A DNA stretch of 42,861 nt from Thiomonas sp. Its GTDB lineage: Bacteria > Pseudomonadota > Gammaproteobacteria > Burkholderiales > Burkholderiaceae_C. A program made the position numbers and the translations under genes. The stretch lies in NCBI GenBank assembly GCA_023255715.1, contig JAGDVQ010000128.1:22840-65700 (forward strand), written 5' to 3'. The notes under the pieces are model-generated. The model was not told the DNA's origin. It saw nothing but the letters and a program-made list of their open reading frames with translations, and made no database searches. This document shows positions 8,853-18,254 of this stretch, one piece after another. Within the stretch, counting starts at the first letter, position 1. Each line of letters begins with the position of its first letter.

Positions 8853-10775
8853 TCAACCTACTGCAGCGGGCTCGGCCTTGGGCCGATAGAGAATTTCCAC
8901 GCCAAACCGCTTTTTCAAAGCCTCGACATACGCATTGATGATGCCTTGCGTGAGGGTCTGGTTCTCTGCACTGGCAGCAGCGCGGACCAGTTCTGTTGGC
9001 ACAGCCCCTTCGATGGTTTTCACGAGCTGAACGACGGCGTAGCCTTGGGCACCGAGGTCCACTCCGGCCACGGTCGGCAGCTTCTCGGTGCTGAGCCCGA
9101 ACGCCTTGGCGACGACTGCGGTTGGAACATCCGGCGTCGGCTGAGTCTGGCTCAATGTCAGGGGCGGACCAAAGGTCAGTGCGGCTGGTGACTTCAGCGC
9201 CTTTTCTCCAGCCTCGCGCGCAAGATCTGCAGCCTTCTGATCGATGAGCAGTTGCCTGGCCCGCGACTGTACTTCGGCGAACGGTTGGGTCTGTGCTGCT
9301 GAATAGCTCAGTACGCGCCCGGATGCCCAGACGTTGGGGGCAATTTGAATGGCCTGCAGATTGTGCTTGTTGCGCAGGCTGTTTTCGGCAAACAGTGCGT
9401 CGAGGAAGGCCTTGCTGGCCAGCGGATTGGTGCTGCCCGGCGCCGCGGGCTGCGGGGTGCGGGTGACGCCATTTGCGGTCTGCAATTTCAGGTGCAGTTT
9501 GTCCACCACAGGCTGAAAGCTGTCGGGGTGCTCGAAAACGGTGTTGGTGAATGTATCCACGTCAGCGGACAGGCGCTTTTGCACGGCCTCCTGCTGCAGC
9601 TGTTTTTCGATGTCTGCCTTGACCGCATCGAACGGTTGCTGTCGGCCGGGCTTGATGCCGGTCAGTTCGATGATGTGGTAGCCAAACTGGGTTTTGATCG
9701 GGCCGACGATTTCGCCGATCTTGGTCATGCCGAACACTGCATCAGAAAAAGGCTTGACCATGGCACCGGCGGTGAAATAGCCCAGGTCGCCACCCTTGTC
9801 GGCCGAGCCTGGATCTTGAGAGTCTTTTCGGGCCAGCTCCGCAAATGTCGCGGGGTTCGCCTCGACCTGTCTGGCGATGGCTTCCGCCTTGGTCTTGGCG
9901 GCACTGGCCTGCGCAGGGGTGGCGTCGCTCGGCACCGTGATCAAGATATGGCTGGCGCGACGTTCAGCCGGGGTTGAAAACTTGGCGAGATTCGCGTCGT
10001 AATACGCCTTGGCCTGCTCCGGCGTGATCTGGACATCGGCGGCCAGAGCGTCTGCACTCAGGACCACATATTGAATGTTCGCTTCTTCAGGCTTTTGAAA
10101 ACGCGCGGTATTGTTTTTGTAGAACGCCTCGACTTCTGCGGGCGTCACCTGCACCTGGTTCACATAGTCGGAGGGCTTGAACAGCGCCAGGCGAACCTCG
10201 CGTTGCTGCGCCGCGGCCTTGGCCGCCGCAGTCGCCAGGGCCTGGCTATCGATCACAGAGCCCGCAACGCCGCCCAGCACCTGCTGCAGAATGAGTTGTT
10301 CGCGCACCTGAGCCTCGAATTGCGCGGTGGTCATGCCTTGCGCGGCGATCAGACTGCGGTAGGCCTGCACATCAAAACTGCCATCCGGCTTGCGCAGAGC
10401 CGCCACCTGCGGAATTTGCAGGATGGCCTGCTGAACCTGGGCGTCCGTCACCGCAAGATGTTCGCGTCGCGCTTCGAGCTGCAGCAGCCGCTGACGCACC
10501 AGGCCGTCGAGCGTGCGCAGCTTCTGTTGGGGGGTGTCGAGTTGCTTGATGTCCACCGAACTGCCCAGCATGCTTTGCAGGCGCGCAATCTCTTCACGGT
10601 TAGCGGCGTCAAGTTGTTCCATGGAAATGACTTGTCCATCGACCTTGGCCGCCGCATTCTGCTTGCCTTCGAAACTGCTGTAACCCTGGATGCCGAACAA
10701 CACAAAAGATGGGAAGATCAGCACGAACAGCACGATCTGCATCAGCTTGCTGTGTTTGCGTATGGATTCGAGCAT
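8853..10775 (-). CDS. ppiD: Periplasmic folding chaperone / peptidylprolyl isomerase PpiD (SurA_N plus parvulin domains)
   Basis: MLESIRKHSKLMQIVLFVLIFPSFVLFGIQGY N-terminal TM; RRASHILI...ELARKDSQDPGSADKGGDLGYF parvulin motif. Confidence 0.93.
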   Translation of the reverse strand: MLESIRKHSKLMQIVLFVLIFPSFVLFGIQGYSSFEGKQNAAAKVDGQVISMEQLDAANREEIARLQSMLGSSVDIKQLDTPQQKLRTLDGLVRQRLLQLEARREHLAVTDAQVQQAILQIPQVAALRKPDGSFDVQAYRSLIAAQGMTTAQFEAQVREQLILQQVLGGVAGSVIDSQALATAAAKAAAQQREVRLALFKPSDYVNQVQVTPAEVEAFYKNNTARFQKPEEANIQYVVLSADALAADVQITPEQAKAYYDANLAKFSTPAERRASHILITVPSDATPAQASAAKTKAEAIARQVEANPATFAELARKDSQDPGSADKGGDLGYFTAGAMVKPFSDAVFGMTKIGEIVGPIKTQFGYHIIELTGIKPGRQQPFDAVKADIEKQLQQEAVQKRLSADVDTFTNTVFEHPDSFQPVVDKLHLKLQTANGVTRTPQPAAPGSTNPLASKAFLDALFAENSLRNKHNLQAIQIAPNVWASGRVLSYSAAQTQPFAEVQSRARQLLIDQKAADLAREAGEKALKSPAALTFGPPLTLSQTQPTPDVPTAVVAKAFGLSTEKLPTVAGVDLGAQGYAVVQLVKTIEGAVPTELVRAAASAENQTLTQGIINAYVEALKKRFGVEILYRPKAEPAAVG

Positions 10776-10913
10776 GGTGGCGCGGGCTTGTAGAGGGGTG
10801 CAATGCGAAACGGCGTCGCATTGTGGGTCGTCTGTTCAATGCCAATGCAATGGCAAGCCGATCAGGACGAAGGGAAAGGACGGGGGGACTGCAATGCGTG
10901 AACTGGCAACCGA

Positions 10914-10989
10914 TGGTGGGTGCTGAGGGGTTCGAACCCCCGACCTACGCCTTGTAAGGGCGCCGCTCTACCAACTGAGCTAAGCACCC
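10914..10989 (-). tRNA. tRNA-Val (anticodon TAC), CCA encoded
   Basis: Minus strand GGGTGCTTAGCTCAGTTGGTAGAGCGGCGCCCTTACAAGGCGTAGGTCGGGGGTTCGAACCCCTCAGCACCCACCA. Confidence 0.96.
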
Positions 10990-11060
10990 GGTTGCCGCTC
11001 AACGCGATGTGACGGCACGGCCATTGCAGCAGCGCCCTTGCCGTCACAGCGGAGGAACGA

Positions 11061-11333
11061 TTACTTGATGGCGTCTTTCAACCCCTTGCCGGGGCGGAAT
11101 TTCGGAATCTTGGCGGCCTTGATCTTGATGGCTGCGCCGGTACGCGGGTTGCGCCCGGTACGTGCGGCGCGCTTGGTCACAGCGAAGGTGCCGAAACCGA
11201 TGAGAGACACACTGTCGCCCTTTTTCAGAGTGCGACGCACCGCGTCCACCAAGGCATCGAGCGCACGACCAGCCTGGGCTTTGTTCAGTTCTGCGTTGTT
11301 GGCGATGTGTTCGATCAGTTCTGCCTTGTTCAC
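11061..11333 (-). CDS. hupB: DNA-binding protein HU
   Basis: GTG start; (M)[89 protein letters not shown]. Confidence 0.95.
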   Translation of the reverse strand: MNKAELIEHIANNAELNKAQAGRALDALVDAVRRTLKKGDSVSLIGFGTFAVTKRAARTGRNPRTGAAIKIKAAKIPKFRPGKGLKDAIK

Positions 11334-11527
11334 TTGTGTCCCTCTTCGGTCTAGGTGGATGTGGATGCGCAAGGCAACACCCTGCGCCAAAATTGCGCCC
11401 TTCTCAGCAGCGCAACGACGATCTGTTGATTAGAGCGGGGACGAATTGCCCCTGTCAATGCGGCGGATCGGCGACAACGCAAGCCGCGCGCAAGACCGTG
11501 CATTCTAGCTGCGCTTGAAATGGGGTT

Positions 11528-12631
11528 TCACAGGCATTCGGCGATTGCACGGCCCAGATCGGTCGTGCGATCGCGCCCTCCCAGATCAGGCGTGCGCGGA
11601 GCGCCGCTGGTCGGGTCGAGCACGGTTTCGATTGCGCGCAGCAGGGCACCGTGCGCTGCGCGGTGACCGAGAAAATCCAGCATCAATGCCGCGCTCCAGA
11701 TCTGCGCGATCGGGTTGGCGATGCCCTGCCCGGCAATATCCGGCGCCGAGCCGTGGACCGGCTCGAACAGCGAGGGAAACCGCCGGTCCGGGTTGAGGTT
11801 GGCCGAGGGTGCGATGCCGATCGTGCCGCAACATGCCGGCCCCAGATCGGAGAGGATGTCGCCGAACAGATTGCTGGCCACCACCACGTCGAACTGCTGT
11901 GGGCGCTGCACGAAATGCGCGGTGAGGATGTCGATGTGGAACTGGTTGACCTGCACATCGGGATAGTCGGCGGCCATCGCCCGCACCCGCTCGTCCCAGT
12001 ACGGCATGGTGATCGAAATGCCATTGGACTTGGTCGCCGAGGTCAACAGCTTGCGCGGCCGGCTGCGCGCCAGATCGAAGGCGTAGCGCAGCACACGGTC
12101 GACGCCGATGCGGCTCATCACCGTCTCCTGGATGACCACCTCGCGCTCGGTTCCGGCGTACATGCGCCCGCCGATGCTCGAGTATTCGCCCTCGGTGTTC
12201 TCGCGCACGATCAGCATGTCGATCTCGCCCGGCGCATAGGCGCTGCCATCGCGCCGCACCAGTGGCGAGCGCACCCCGGGCATCAGCCGCGCCGGGCGGA
12301 GGTTGACATACTGGTCGAACTCGCGCCGGAACTGCAGCAGCGATCCCCACAGCGACACATGGTCGGGCACCACATCCGGGCAGCCAACCGCGCCAAAGAA
12401 AATGGCGTCATGCGCTCCGATGCGATCCTTCCAGTCGTCGGGCAGCATCTTGCCGTGGCGCTGGTAATAGGCGCACGAGGCAAAGTCGAAATGATCGAGC
12501 TGCAAAGCGATGCCAAAGCGCCGCGCCACGGCGTCCAGCGCGCGCAGGCCCTCGGGCATGACTTCCTGGCCAATGCCATCCCCGGCAATGACCGCAATGC
12601 GCAGTGGCTGTTGCGTTGATGCGATGGTCAT
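11528..12631 (-). CDS. Tartrate dehydrogenase / isopropylmalate-dehydrogenase-family decarboxylating dehydrogenase
   Basis: RIAVIAGDGIGQEVMPEGLRALDAVARRFG...RENTEGEYSSIGGRMYAGTEREVVIQETVMSRIGVDRVLRYAFDLA...NLFGDILSDLGPACCGTIGIAPSANLNPDRRFPSLFEPVHGSAPDIAGQGIANPIAQIWS. Confidence 0.88.
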   Translation of the reverse strand: MTIASTQQPLRIAVIAGDGIGQEVMPEGLRALDAVARRFGIALQLDHFDFASCAYYQRHGKMLPDDWKDRIGAHDAIFFGAVGCPDVVPDHVSLWGSLLQFRREFDQYVNLRPARLMPGVRSPLVRRDGSAYAPGEIDMLIVRENTEGEYSSIGGRMYAGTEREVVIQETVMSRIGVDRVLRYAFDLARSRPRKLLTSATKSNGISITMPYWDERVRAMAADYPDVQVNQFHIDILTAHFVQRPQQFDVVVASNLFGDILSDLGPACCGTIGIAPSANLNPDRRFPSLFEPVHGSAPDIAGQGIANPIAQIWSAALMLDFLGHRAAHGALLRAIETVLDPTSGAPRTPDLGGRDRTTDLGRAIAECL

Positions 12632-12656
12632 GGAACGTGCTCCTTCGATCGATTCA

Positions 12657-13556
12657 TCAACGGATCAATGGCGCCGCGGGGCTGCGGGTCACTGCAACCA
12701 CACCGGCAGCCACCATACCCATGCCCAGCCAGGTGGCTGGCCCCAGCGTCTCGGAAAACAGGACCCAGCCCATCAGCGCGGTCACCGGTGGCACCCAATA
12801 GATCAGACTGGTCACCTGGACCGCAGCGCCGCGCTGGATGAGCAGGTAGAGCAAGGCCCCGGCTCCCACGGTCAGCGCCAGCACCGACCAGGCCAACGCA
12901 CTGATCAGCTGGCCGTTCCAGATGACAGGCTCCGCTTCGAGCAGCGCAAACGGCGCGCTCAGGATGAAGGCGGCAAGCAGTTGTACGGCAAGCGCACCCC
13001 AGACGGCGGTGGGCTGCACGAAGCGCTTCTGCCACAGTGTCCCCGCGGTGATGCTGCCCAGCGCCAGCAGCGCCAGGAACAGGTTGTGCGCGCTGAGTTC
13101 GCCGCCTTCGAGCTTGTGCAGAACCACCAGTGCCAGACCGCCGAACCCGAGCAACAGGCCGAGCCACTGGCGACTGTGGACGCGCTGCCCCGCAGCGGAC
13201 ACGAGCACCGCGGTCAACAAGGGTTGCAGGCCGACGATCAACGCGACGGTACCAGCAGGGATGCCGTGCTTGACCGCGGCCCAGACACCACCGAGATAGC
13301 CCGCCTGCATCAACCCGCCGACGACCGCCAGATGCATCCATTGCCGCCAGCCACGGGGCCACTGCGTGCGCAGCCACCAGGCCAGGGGCAACAGGACCAG
13401 CAGCGAAAAGGCGTAGCGCAGGCAGAGAAACTTCAGCGGCGGCGCGTACGGCATGCCGTAGCGAGCGACGATGAAGCCGGTGCTCCAGATCAGCACGAAC
13501 ACCCAGGGCATGACGCGCCGCAACCCCTGTGCAGCGGTGCTGTGTGATGCATTCAC
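12657..13556 (-). CDS. EamA/DMT-superfamily transporter
   Basis: GTG start overlapping the pgsA stop; hydrophobic repeats (RRVMPWVFVLIWSTGFIVARYGMPYAPPLKFLCLRYAFSLLVLLPLAWWL...) typical of EamA. Confidence 0.88.
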   Translation of the reverse strand: MNASHSTAAQGLRRVMPWVFVLIWSTGFIVARYGMPYAPPLKFLCLRYAFSLLVLLPLAWWLRTQWPRGWRQWMHLAVVGGLMQAGYLGGVWAAVKHGIPAGTVALIVGLQPLLTAVLVSAAGQRVHSRQWLGLLLGFGGLALVVLHKLEGGELSAHNLFLALLALGSITAGTLWQKRFVQPTAVWGALAVQLLAAFILSAPFALLEAEPVIWNGQLISALAWSVLALTVGAGALLYLLIQRGAAVQVTSLIYWVPPVTALMGWVLFSETLGPATWLGMGMVAAGVVAVTRSPAAPLIR

Positions 13557-14131
13557 GACAGCTTCAGACCGGCCAGGGCGATGCGGAAGTAATACAGCAT
13601 CGACCACAGGGTGAGACCCGCAGCCACCCAGATCAGCACCTGCCCGATCGGCACCGTCTCGGCCACGCCGAACAGCGTGCCGCCGTACAGCAGAAACGGG
13701 ATGGCCACCATCTGCACGGCGGTCTTGACCTTGCCGATGTAGCTCACCGCCACACGCCGCGACTGGCCGATCTGCGCCATCCACTCGCGCAGCGCGGAAA
13801 TGGCGATTTCGCGGCCGATGATGATGAGGGTGACCAGCGCATCAACACGTCCGAGCTGCAGCAAGATCAGCAGGGCGGCCGAGACCATCAACTTGTCCGC
13901 CACGGGGTCGAGAAACGCGCCGAACGCCGAGGTCTGGTTCCACTTGCGCGCCAGATAGCCATCCAGCCAGTCGGTGATGCCGCTGAGGATGAACAGCACC
14001 GTCGCAGTGATGTTGCGCTCCGGCAGAGTGAGCCAGCCCGTCGGCAGGAAATACACCCCAACGATCAGGGGAATGGCCGCCACCCGCGCCCAGGTGAGCA
14101 GGGTTGGCAGATTGATCGCTCGGGTGGACAT
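13553..14131 (-). CDS. pgsA: CDP-diacylglycerol--glycerol-3-phosphate 3-phosphatidyltransferase
   Basis: NLPTLLTWARVAAIPLIVGVYF...ITDWLDGYLARKWNQTSAFGAFLDPVADKLMV; CDP-alcohol phosphotransferase motif. Confidence 0.95.
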   Translation of the reverse strand: MSTRAINLPTLLTWARVAAIPLIVGVYFLPTGWLTLPERNITATVLFILSGITDWLDGYLARKWNQTSAFGAFLDPVADKLMVSAALLILLQLGRVDALVTLIIIGREIAISALREWMAQIGQSRRVAVSYIGKVKTAVQMVAIPFLLYGGTLFGVAETVPIGQVLIWVAAGLTLWSMLYYFRIALAGLKLS

Positions 14132-14300
14132 AAGACTGATCAGGACAGGTGACGGACGACGAAAAACCGGACAGGACAAGGGCATTGCACGGCAAGCCGG
14201 ATCAGGAACGCGACAATCCACGCCTCACACCACGCCGGGCCGTTACGGCATGATAGGGTCATCGCCCTGTGCTGCCTGCCCCGACTTCCGGAACCCACCC

Positions 14301-14453
14301 ATGCAATCCAACTGGTTTGCGTCGCATGTCGACCTTCTGCTCTACATCTATGGTGGCCTCGCCATCGCCCTGGTTGTCTGGACGCTGTGGCGGGCGCGCA
14401 AGCGCAAACGCGCCGCCGCGCAAGATGACAGCGGGCCTTCCCGTTCAGACTGA
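14301..14453 (+). CDS. Small single-TM membrane protein of unknown function (50 aa)
   Basis: MQSNWFASHVDLLLYIYGGLAIALVVWTLWRARKRKRAAAQDDSGPSRSD: one TM helix and a basic cytoplasmic flank; 3' end overlaps the convergent histidine kinase gene. Confidence 0.5.
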   Translation: MQSNWFASHVDLLLYIYGGLAIALVVWTLWRARKRKRAAAQDDSGPSRSD

Positions 14454-15815
14454 AGGCGATTGCGGAACCTCCACCCACGCCATCAGGCCGCCGCCCTCGC
14501 GCGCCTGAAGGCCCACTTGCCAGCCATGCTGCTGCGCGAGTTGGCGTGCGATGGCCAGCCCCAGCCCCGAGCCCACACCCTGCCCCGGTGTGCGTGCCGC
14601 GTCCAGCCGGTTGAAGGGCTCGAACACCGCGTCCAGCTGGTCTGACGGTATGCCCGGGCCGCGATCGAGCACGGTGATGCGCACACGCCCTGCCGTCTGC
14701 GCTGGCCTGGCCTGCAGAACGATCGGGCCCGGCGCATGGTGCACCGCATTGGCCAGCAGGTTGTCCACCACGCGCTGCAACGCGTGAACATCCACCCAGG
14801 CCTGTAGATCCGGCGCGCCCTGCACCTCCAGAACTGCGCCTTGCGCGCGCGCCCAGTCTGCGTGTGTCTGCGCACGTTCTCGCAGCCAGGGCAGCAGCGC
14901 GAGCTGTTGCGGCGCGCTGGCCTGCAGCCCGCGGGCGAGTTGCAGCACCTCGCTGATCAGACGATCCATCGCCAGCACATCGCGCTCGATCTGATCGAGC
15001 CGCGCCTCGGTGGGCTGCAGGCGCTGCAGTTCCAGCGCGAGGCGAATGCGGGCAAGCGGCGTGCGCAGATCGTGCGACACCCCGGCGAGCAGATGGGTCC
15101 GTGCCTGCAGCAAGGTGTCGATGCGCGCGGCCATCTGGTTGAAATGCGCAGCCAGACGAACAAGTTCTCGCGGGCCGGTCTGTAGCAGGCGTTGTGGCGT
15201 ATCGCCCTGGGCGAGTTGTGCAGCCGCCTGTTCCATGGCTTCCACGGGCCGGGTGATGCGCCGCGCCCACCACAGGGCGAGCAAGGTCGCGAGCGGCAAG
15301 CTCAGCAGCAGCCCCACGACCAGTGCGCGCACAGGCTGGGTCTGGATGCGGCTGTTGTCCACGCCCACGCCGATCTCGCGCCCGCCCGCAGGAATGCTGG
15401 TCCACAACCAGACGTGGCCGAGCGCATCGGTCTGGCGCTCGAAGTACAGGGGATGCCCCACGCGTTGCTGCAGCGCCTGCTCGACATAACCGATGTACAG
15501 GCCATGCACCAGACCCGTGTCGGCGGGCGGCGGCAGATCCGGTCGCAGGCTGAGACGGTAATTGGCCTGCAACTCCCGTTCAAAGGCCGGGCGCGTCTGC
15601 GGCGGCAATTCGGCCCAGGTCTGTGCGGACAGCACCATGAGCCCGGCAAGATCATGCGCCGAGCGCTTTGCCATGGGCTGCAGCACGAACAGCAGCGCCG
15701 TCGCGGCGAACGCCAGTTCCAGCGCCAGCACCAGCACCACCATGGCGCGCACGGTCTGCAGGCGCAGGGTGCGCGTGCGCAGCACGTTGTCGATCAGGCG
15801 GGACTCGCGCGGCAC
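14445..15815 (-). CDS. EnvZ/OmpR-family sensor histidine kinase
   Basis: N-terminal TM, HAMP region, LLAGVSHDLRTPLARIRLALE H-box, VDNLLANAVHHAPG, VLDRGPGIP, GSGLGLAIARQLAQQHGW. Confidence 0.95.
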   Translation of the reverse strand: MPRESRLIDNVLRTRTLRLQTVRAMVVLVLALELAFAATALLFVLQPMAKRSAHDLAGLMVLSAQTWAELPPQTRPAFERELQANYRLSLRPDLPPPADTGLVHGLYIGYVEQALQQRVGHPLYFERQTDALGHVWLWTSIPAGGREIGVGVDNSRIQTQPVRALVVGLLLSLPLATLLALWWARRITRPVEAMEQAAAQLAQGDTPQRLLQTGPRELVRLAAHFNQMAARIDTLLQARTHLLAGVSHDLRTPLARIRLALELQRLQPTEARLDQIERDVLAMDRLISEVLQLARGLQASAPQQLALLPWLRERAQTHADWARAQGAVLEVQGAPDLQAWVDVHALQRVVDNLLANAVHHAPGPIVLQARPAQTAGRVRITVLDRGPGIPSDQLDAVFEPFNRLDAARTPGQGVGSGLGLAIARQLAQQHGWQVGLQAREGGGLMAWVEVPQSPSV

Positions 15816-15833
15816 GGCGTCAGTGAGATCAAC

Positions 15834-16574
15834 TCAGGCTGCGGCGCCTGCCGGGTTGAACAGATAGCCCTGGCCCCGGATGGTGCGGATGTAGACAGGA
15901 TGCGCCGGGTCGTCCTCGATCTTGCGGCGCAGGCGCGTCACGCGCACGTCAATGCTGCGATCAAAGGCATCGCGCTCATAGCCCTTGAGCCAGTCGATGA
16001 GCTGATCCCGACTGAGTACACGATTGGGGTGCTCGGCCATGGCTTGCAACAACGTGAATTCGGCCACGCTCAGGCCCACGTCCTGACCATCACGCAGCAG
16101 CCGAAACGCTGCGGCGTCGATCAAAAAAGGGCCGAAGCGCGTCACGCCCTTGGCGACTTCGGCACCTGCCTGCGCCGCGTCGCCTGGCGCAGCAGCCTGC
16201 GCCCGACGCAGCAGCGCACGCAACCGGGCCAGCAGTTCGCGCGGGCTGAAGGGCTTGGGCAGATAGTCGTCGGCGCCGACCTCCAGGCCGATCACGCGGT
16301 CGATCTCTTCGCCGCGCGCCGACAGCATGAGGATGGGCACGTCGCTGGTGCGGCGCAGCGCGCGCGCCAGCGAGAGGCCGTCCTCACCGGGCAGCATGAG
16401 ATCGAGGATGACAGCCTGCGGCGCGGCCTGCGCCAGGCGCTCGCGCATTGCGTCGCCATGCGCTGCCAGATCGACCGTGTAGCCGTTGCCCGTGAGGTAA
16501 TCGCGCAGCATGTCGCGCAACTCCGGGTCATCGTCCACCACCAGAATGCGTGCAGTTTGAGAGAGCGTGATCAT
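15834..16574 (-). CDS. OmpR-family response regulator
   Basis: RILVVDDDPELRDMLRDYLTGNGY...ILDLMLPGEDGLSLARALR...LPKPFSPRELLARLRALLRR plus winged-helix RVTRLRRKIEDDPAHPVYIRTIRGQGYLF. Confidence 0.96.
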   Translation of the reverse strand: MITLSQTARILVVDDDPELRDMLRDYLTGNGYTVDLAAHGDAMRERLAQAAPQAVILDLMLPGEDGLSLARALRRTSDVPILMLSARGEEIDRVIGLEVGADDYLPKPFSPRELLARLRALLRRAQAAAPGDAAQAGAEVAKGVTRFGPFLIDAAAFRLLRDGQDVGLSVAEFTLLQAMAEHPNRVLSRDQLIDWLKGYERDAFDRSIDVRVTRLRRKIEDDPAHPVYIRTIRGQGYLFNPAGAAA

Positions 16575-16737
16575 TCCTGAAGTCTAGGCCGGTCTGCCCG
16601 CTCTGCGTGCAGCCTGAAATATGCTGAAACACAGCGTCACTCAGAGCAACCAAGCCAGGCTTGCAGGACATCCGGGCGAAACCTGCGCCGACAAACATGA
16701 CGGCATCGATCACGTTCACTGCCTTGTCCACCCCACC

Positions 16738-17103
16738 ATGTTCGCTCGTCCGGCCCTTGTCACCCGCATTGCCTTGCAGGCCAGCCTCGGCCTGAGTCTT
16801 TGCGGCATGGGGCTGGCCTCTGCGCAGCAGCCGCGGTTGAGCGCGGGTGCGCTGTTCGAGTCATCGCGCCAGGTGGCGGTCGATCAGGCGCAACAGGCCG
16901 AATCGGGTGTCGCAGCGCAGGTCAGCAAGGCGCTGCCCGCTGCCGCGATGTCCCCAGCCGTCGGACTTCGGGGCTTGCCCGACCGGCTGCCGCTGGCGCC
17001 GCTGCCGGCGGTGGGGCGGGAGCCGGAGCCCATGCGGGCGGACAAGGCAGTGGACGTGGTCGACGCTGATTCAAGTTTTTCAACCTCAAGGAGTTCATCA
17101 TGA
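16738..17103 (+). CDS. Putative secreted protein of unknown function
   Basis: MFARPALVTRIALQASLGLSLCGMGLASAQ signal peptide; stop overlaps the next ATG; an upstream in-frame ATG exists at 16621. Confidence 0.55.
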   Translation: MFARPALVTRIALQASLGLSLCGMGLASAQQPRLSAGALFESSRQVAVDQAQQAESGVAAQVSKALPAAAMSPAVGLRGLPDRLPLAPLPAVGREPEPMRADKAVDVVDADSSFSTSRSSS

Positions 17104-17417
17104 AACAACGCAATGTCCTTCGTCTTCTGGCTGCCGCAGTGGCCGTGGGTGCCGCAGGGTCCGTGTTCGCCGCGGGCATGGGTGGTGGCGGCATGGGCGG
17201 GATGGGTGGCGGCATGGGTGCCGGGGCGGCTGCAGGCGCCGGAGCGGGCCAGATGCAGCAACACCAGTACGAGCATCGCAACATGCATCAGAACAGCGGC
17301 ACCGCGCCAGGAACTGCGCAGGGCCAGAAGCTGCAGCAGCGCGATCAACAGCGGGATCAGCAGCGCATTCAGGACCCCGCCTTGAGCCCGACGGCACCTG
17401 CCACCTCGACCAACTGA
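17100..17417 (+). CDS. Small secreted Gly/Met- then Gln/Arg-rich protein of unknown function
   Basis: MKQRNVLRLLAAAVAVGAAGSVFAAGMGGGGMGGMGGGMGAGAAAGAGAGQMQQHQYEHRNMHQ...QQRDQQRDQQR; signal peptide; ATGA overlap with the upstream CDS. Confidence 0.7.
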   Translation: MKQRNVLRLLAAAVAVGAAGSVFAAGMGGGGMGGMGGGMGAGAAAGAGAGQMQQHQYEHRNMHQNSGTAPGTAQGQKLQQRDQQRDQQRIQDPALSPTAPATSTN

Positions 17418-17436
17418 TCGAAAGGACGACCACACC

Positions 17437-18126
17437 ATGCAACGCCGACTCGTTCTGGGTTCCATCCTCGGCGCTGCGCTGTTGACTCTGGGTGGCTGCG
17501 GCGGCGGAGACACCGCCGTCGCAGCAGCACCGGCGAGCAGCGACGCAACTTCCGCCACGGCCATCACCGCACTCAGCACCCAACTCGCCACCATTCCCGC
17601 GTCCACGCTTTCCACCGAGGAAGCCAGCGCGCTGGTGTTCATGCGCGAGGAGGAGAAACTCGCCCGCGACATCTATCAGCTGCTGTTCACGCAGTGGGGA
17701 CAGAAGGTGTTCAGCAACATTGCCGCCAGCGAACAGCAGCACATGGACGCGGTTGCACTGCTGCTCACCCGCTACGGCCTGCCCGATCCGGCCGCTGGAA
17801 CTGCCGTGGGCGTCTTCCATGATGCCCATGTGCAGGAGCTGTTCAACACCCTGATGGCGCAGGGTCAGACCTCGCTGATCGGCGCCCTCAGCGTGGGGGC
17901 GACGATCGAGGATCTGGACATTGCCGATCTGCAGCAACGCATCGCGGCAACCGACAACGCCGACATTGCCTTGGTCTTTGGCGAGCTGATGAAAGGCTCA
18001 CGCAACCACTTGCGCGCGTTCATCTCGCAACTGACCAAGCAGGGCGTGACCTACACGCCGCAGTACATCACCCAGGCCGAGTTTGACGCCATTGTCAACA
18101 GCGCGACCGAACAGGGCAGCATCTGA
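17437..18126 (+). CDS. DUF2202 (ferritin-like) domain lipoprotein
   Basis: Lipobox-like LLTLGGCGGG; LSTEEASALVFMREEEKLARDIYQLLFTQWGQKVFSNIAASEQQHMDAVALLLTRYGL is characteristic of DUF2202. Confidence 0.85.
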   Translation: MQRRLVLGSILGAALLTLGGCGGGDTAVAAAPASSDATSATAITALSTQLATIPASTLSTEEASALVFMREEEKLARDIYQLLFTQWGQKVFSNIAASEQQHMDAVALLLTRYGLPDPAAGTAVGVFHDAHVQELFNTLMAQGQTSLIGALSVGATIEDLDIADLQQRIAATDNADIALVFGELMKGSRNHLRAFISQLTKQGVTYTPQYITQAEFDAIVNSATEQGSI

Positions 18127-18205
18127 GCCTGTTCAACCCTTCCGCGGCCTTCTCAGGCTGCGGCTTGGTGGACAGGTGATTCACACAGCACCGAGCCAGG
18201 CCGGA

Positions 18206-18253
18206 GCAACGCCACGCCACACATTGCGGGTGGCCCGGCGTTGCGCTGTTTTT
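18206..18253 (+). terminator. Probable Rho-independent terminator after the DUF2202 gene
   Basis: GCAACGCC..GCCAC....GTGGC..GGCGTTGC nested stem followed by GCTGTTTTT. Confidence 0.65.
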
Positions 18254-18254
18254 A

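Noticed and set aside
17160-17260. GGC/ATG-rich tract as a tandem repeat locus or CRISPR-like array
   Set aside because: Irregular codon-level repeats coding for a Gly/Met-rich protein; no spacer structure.
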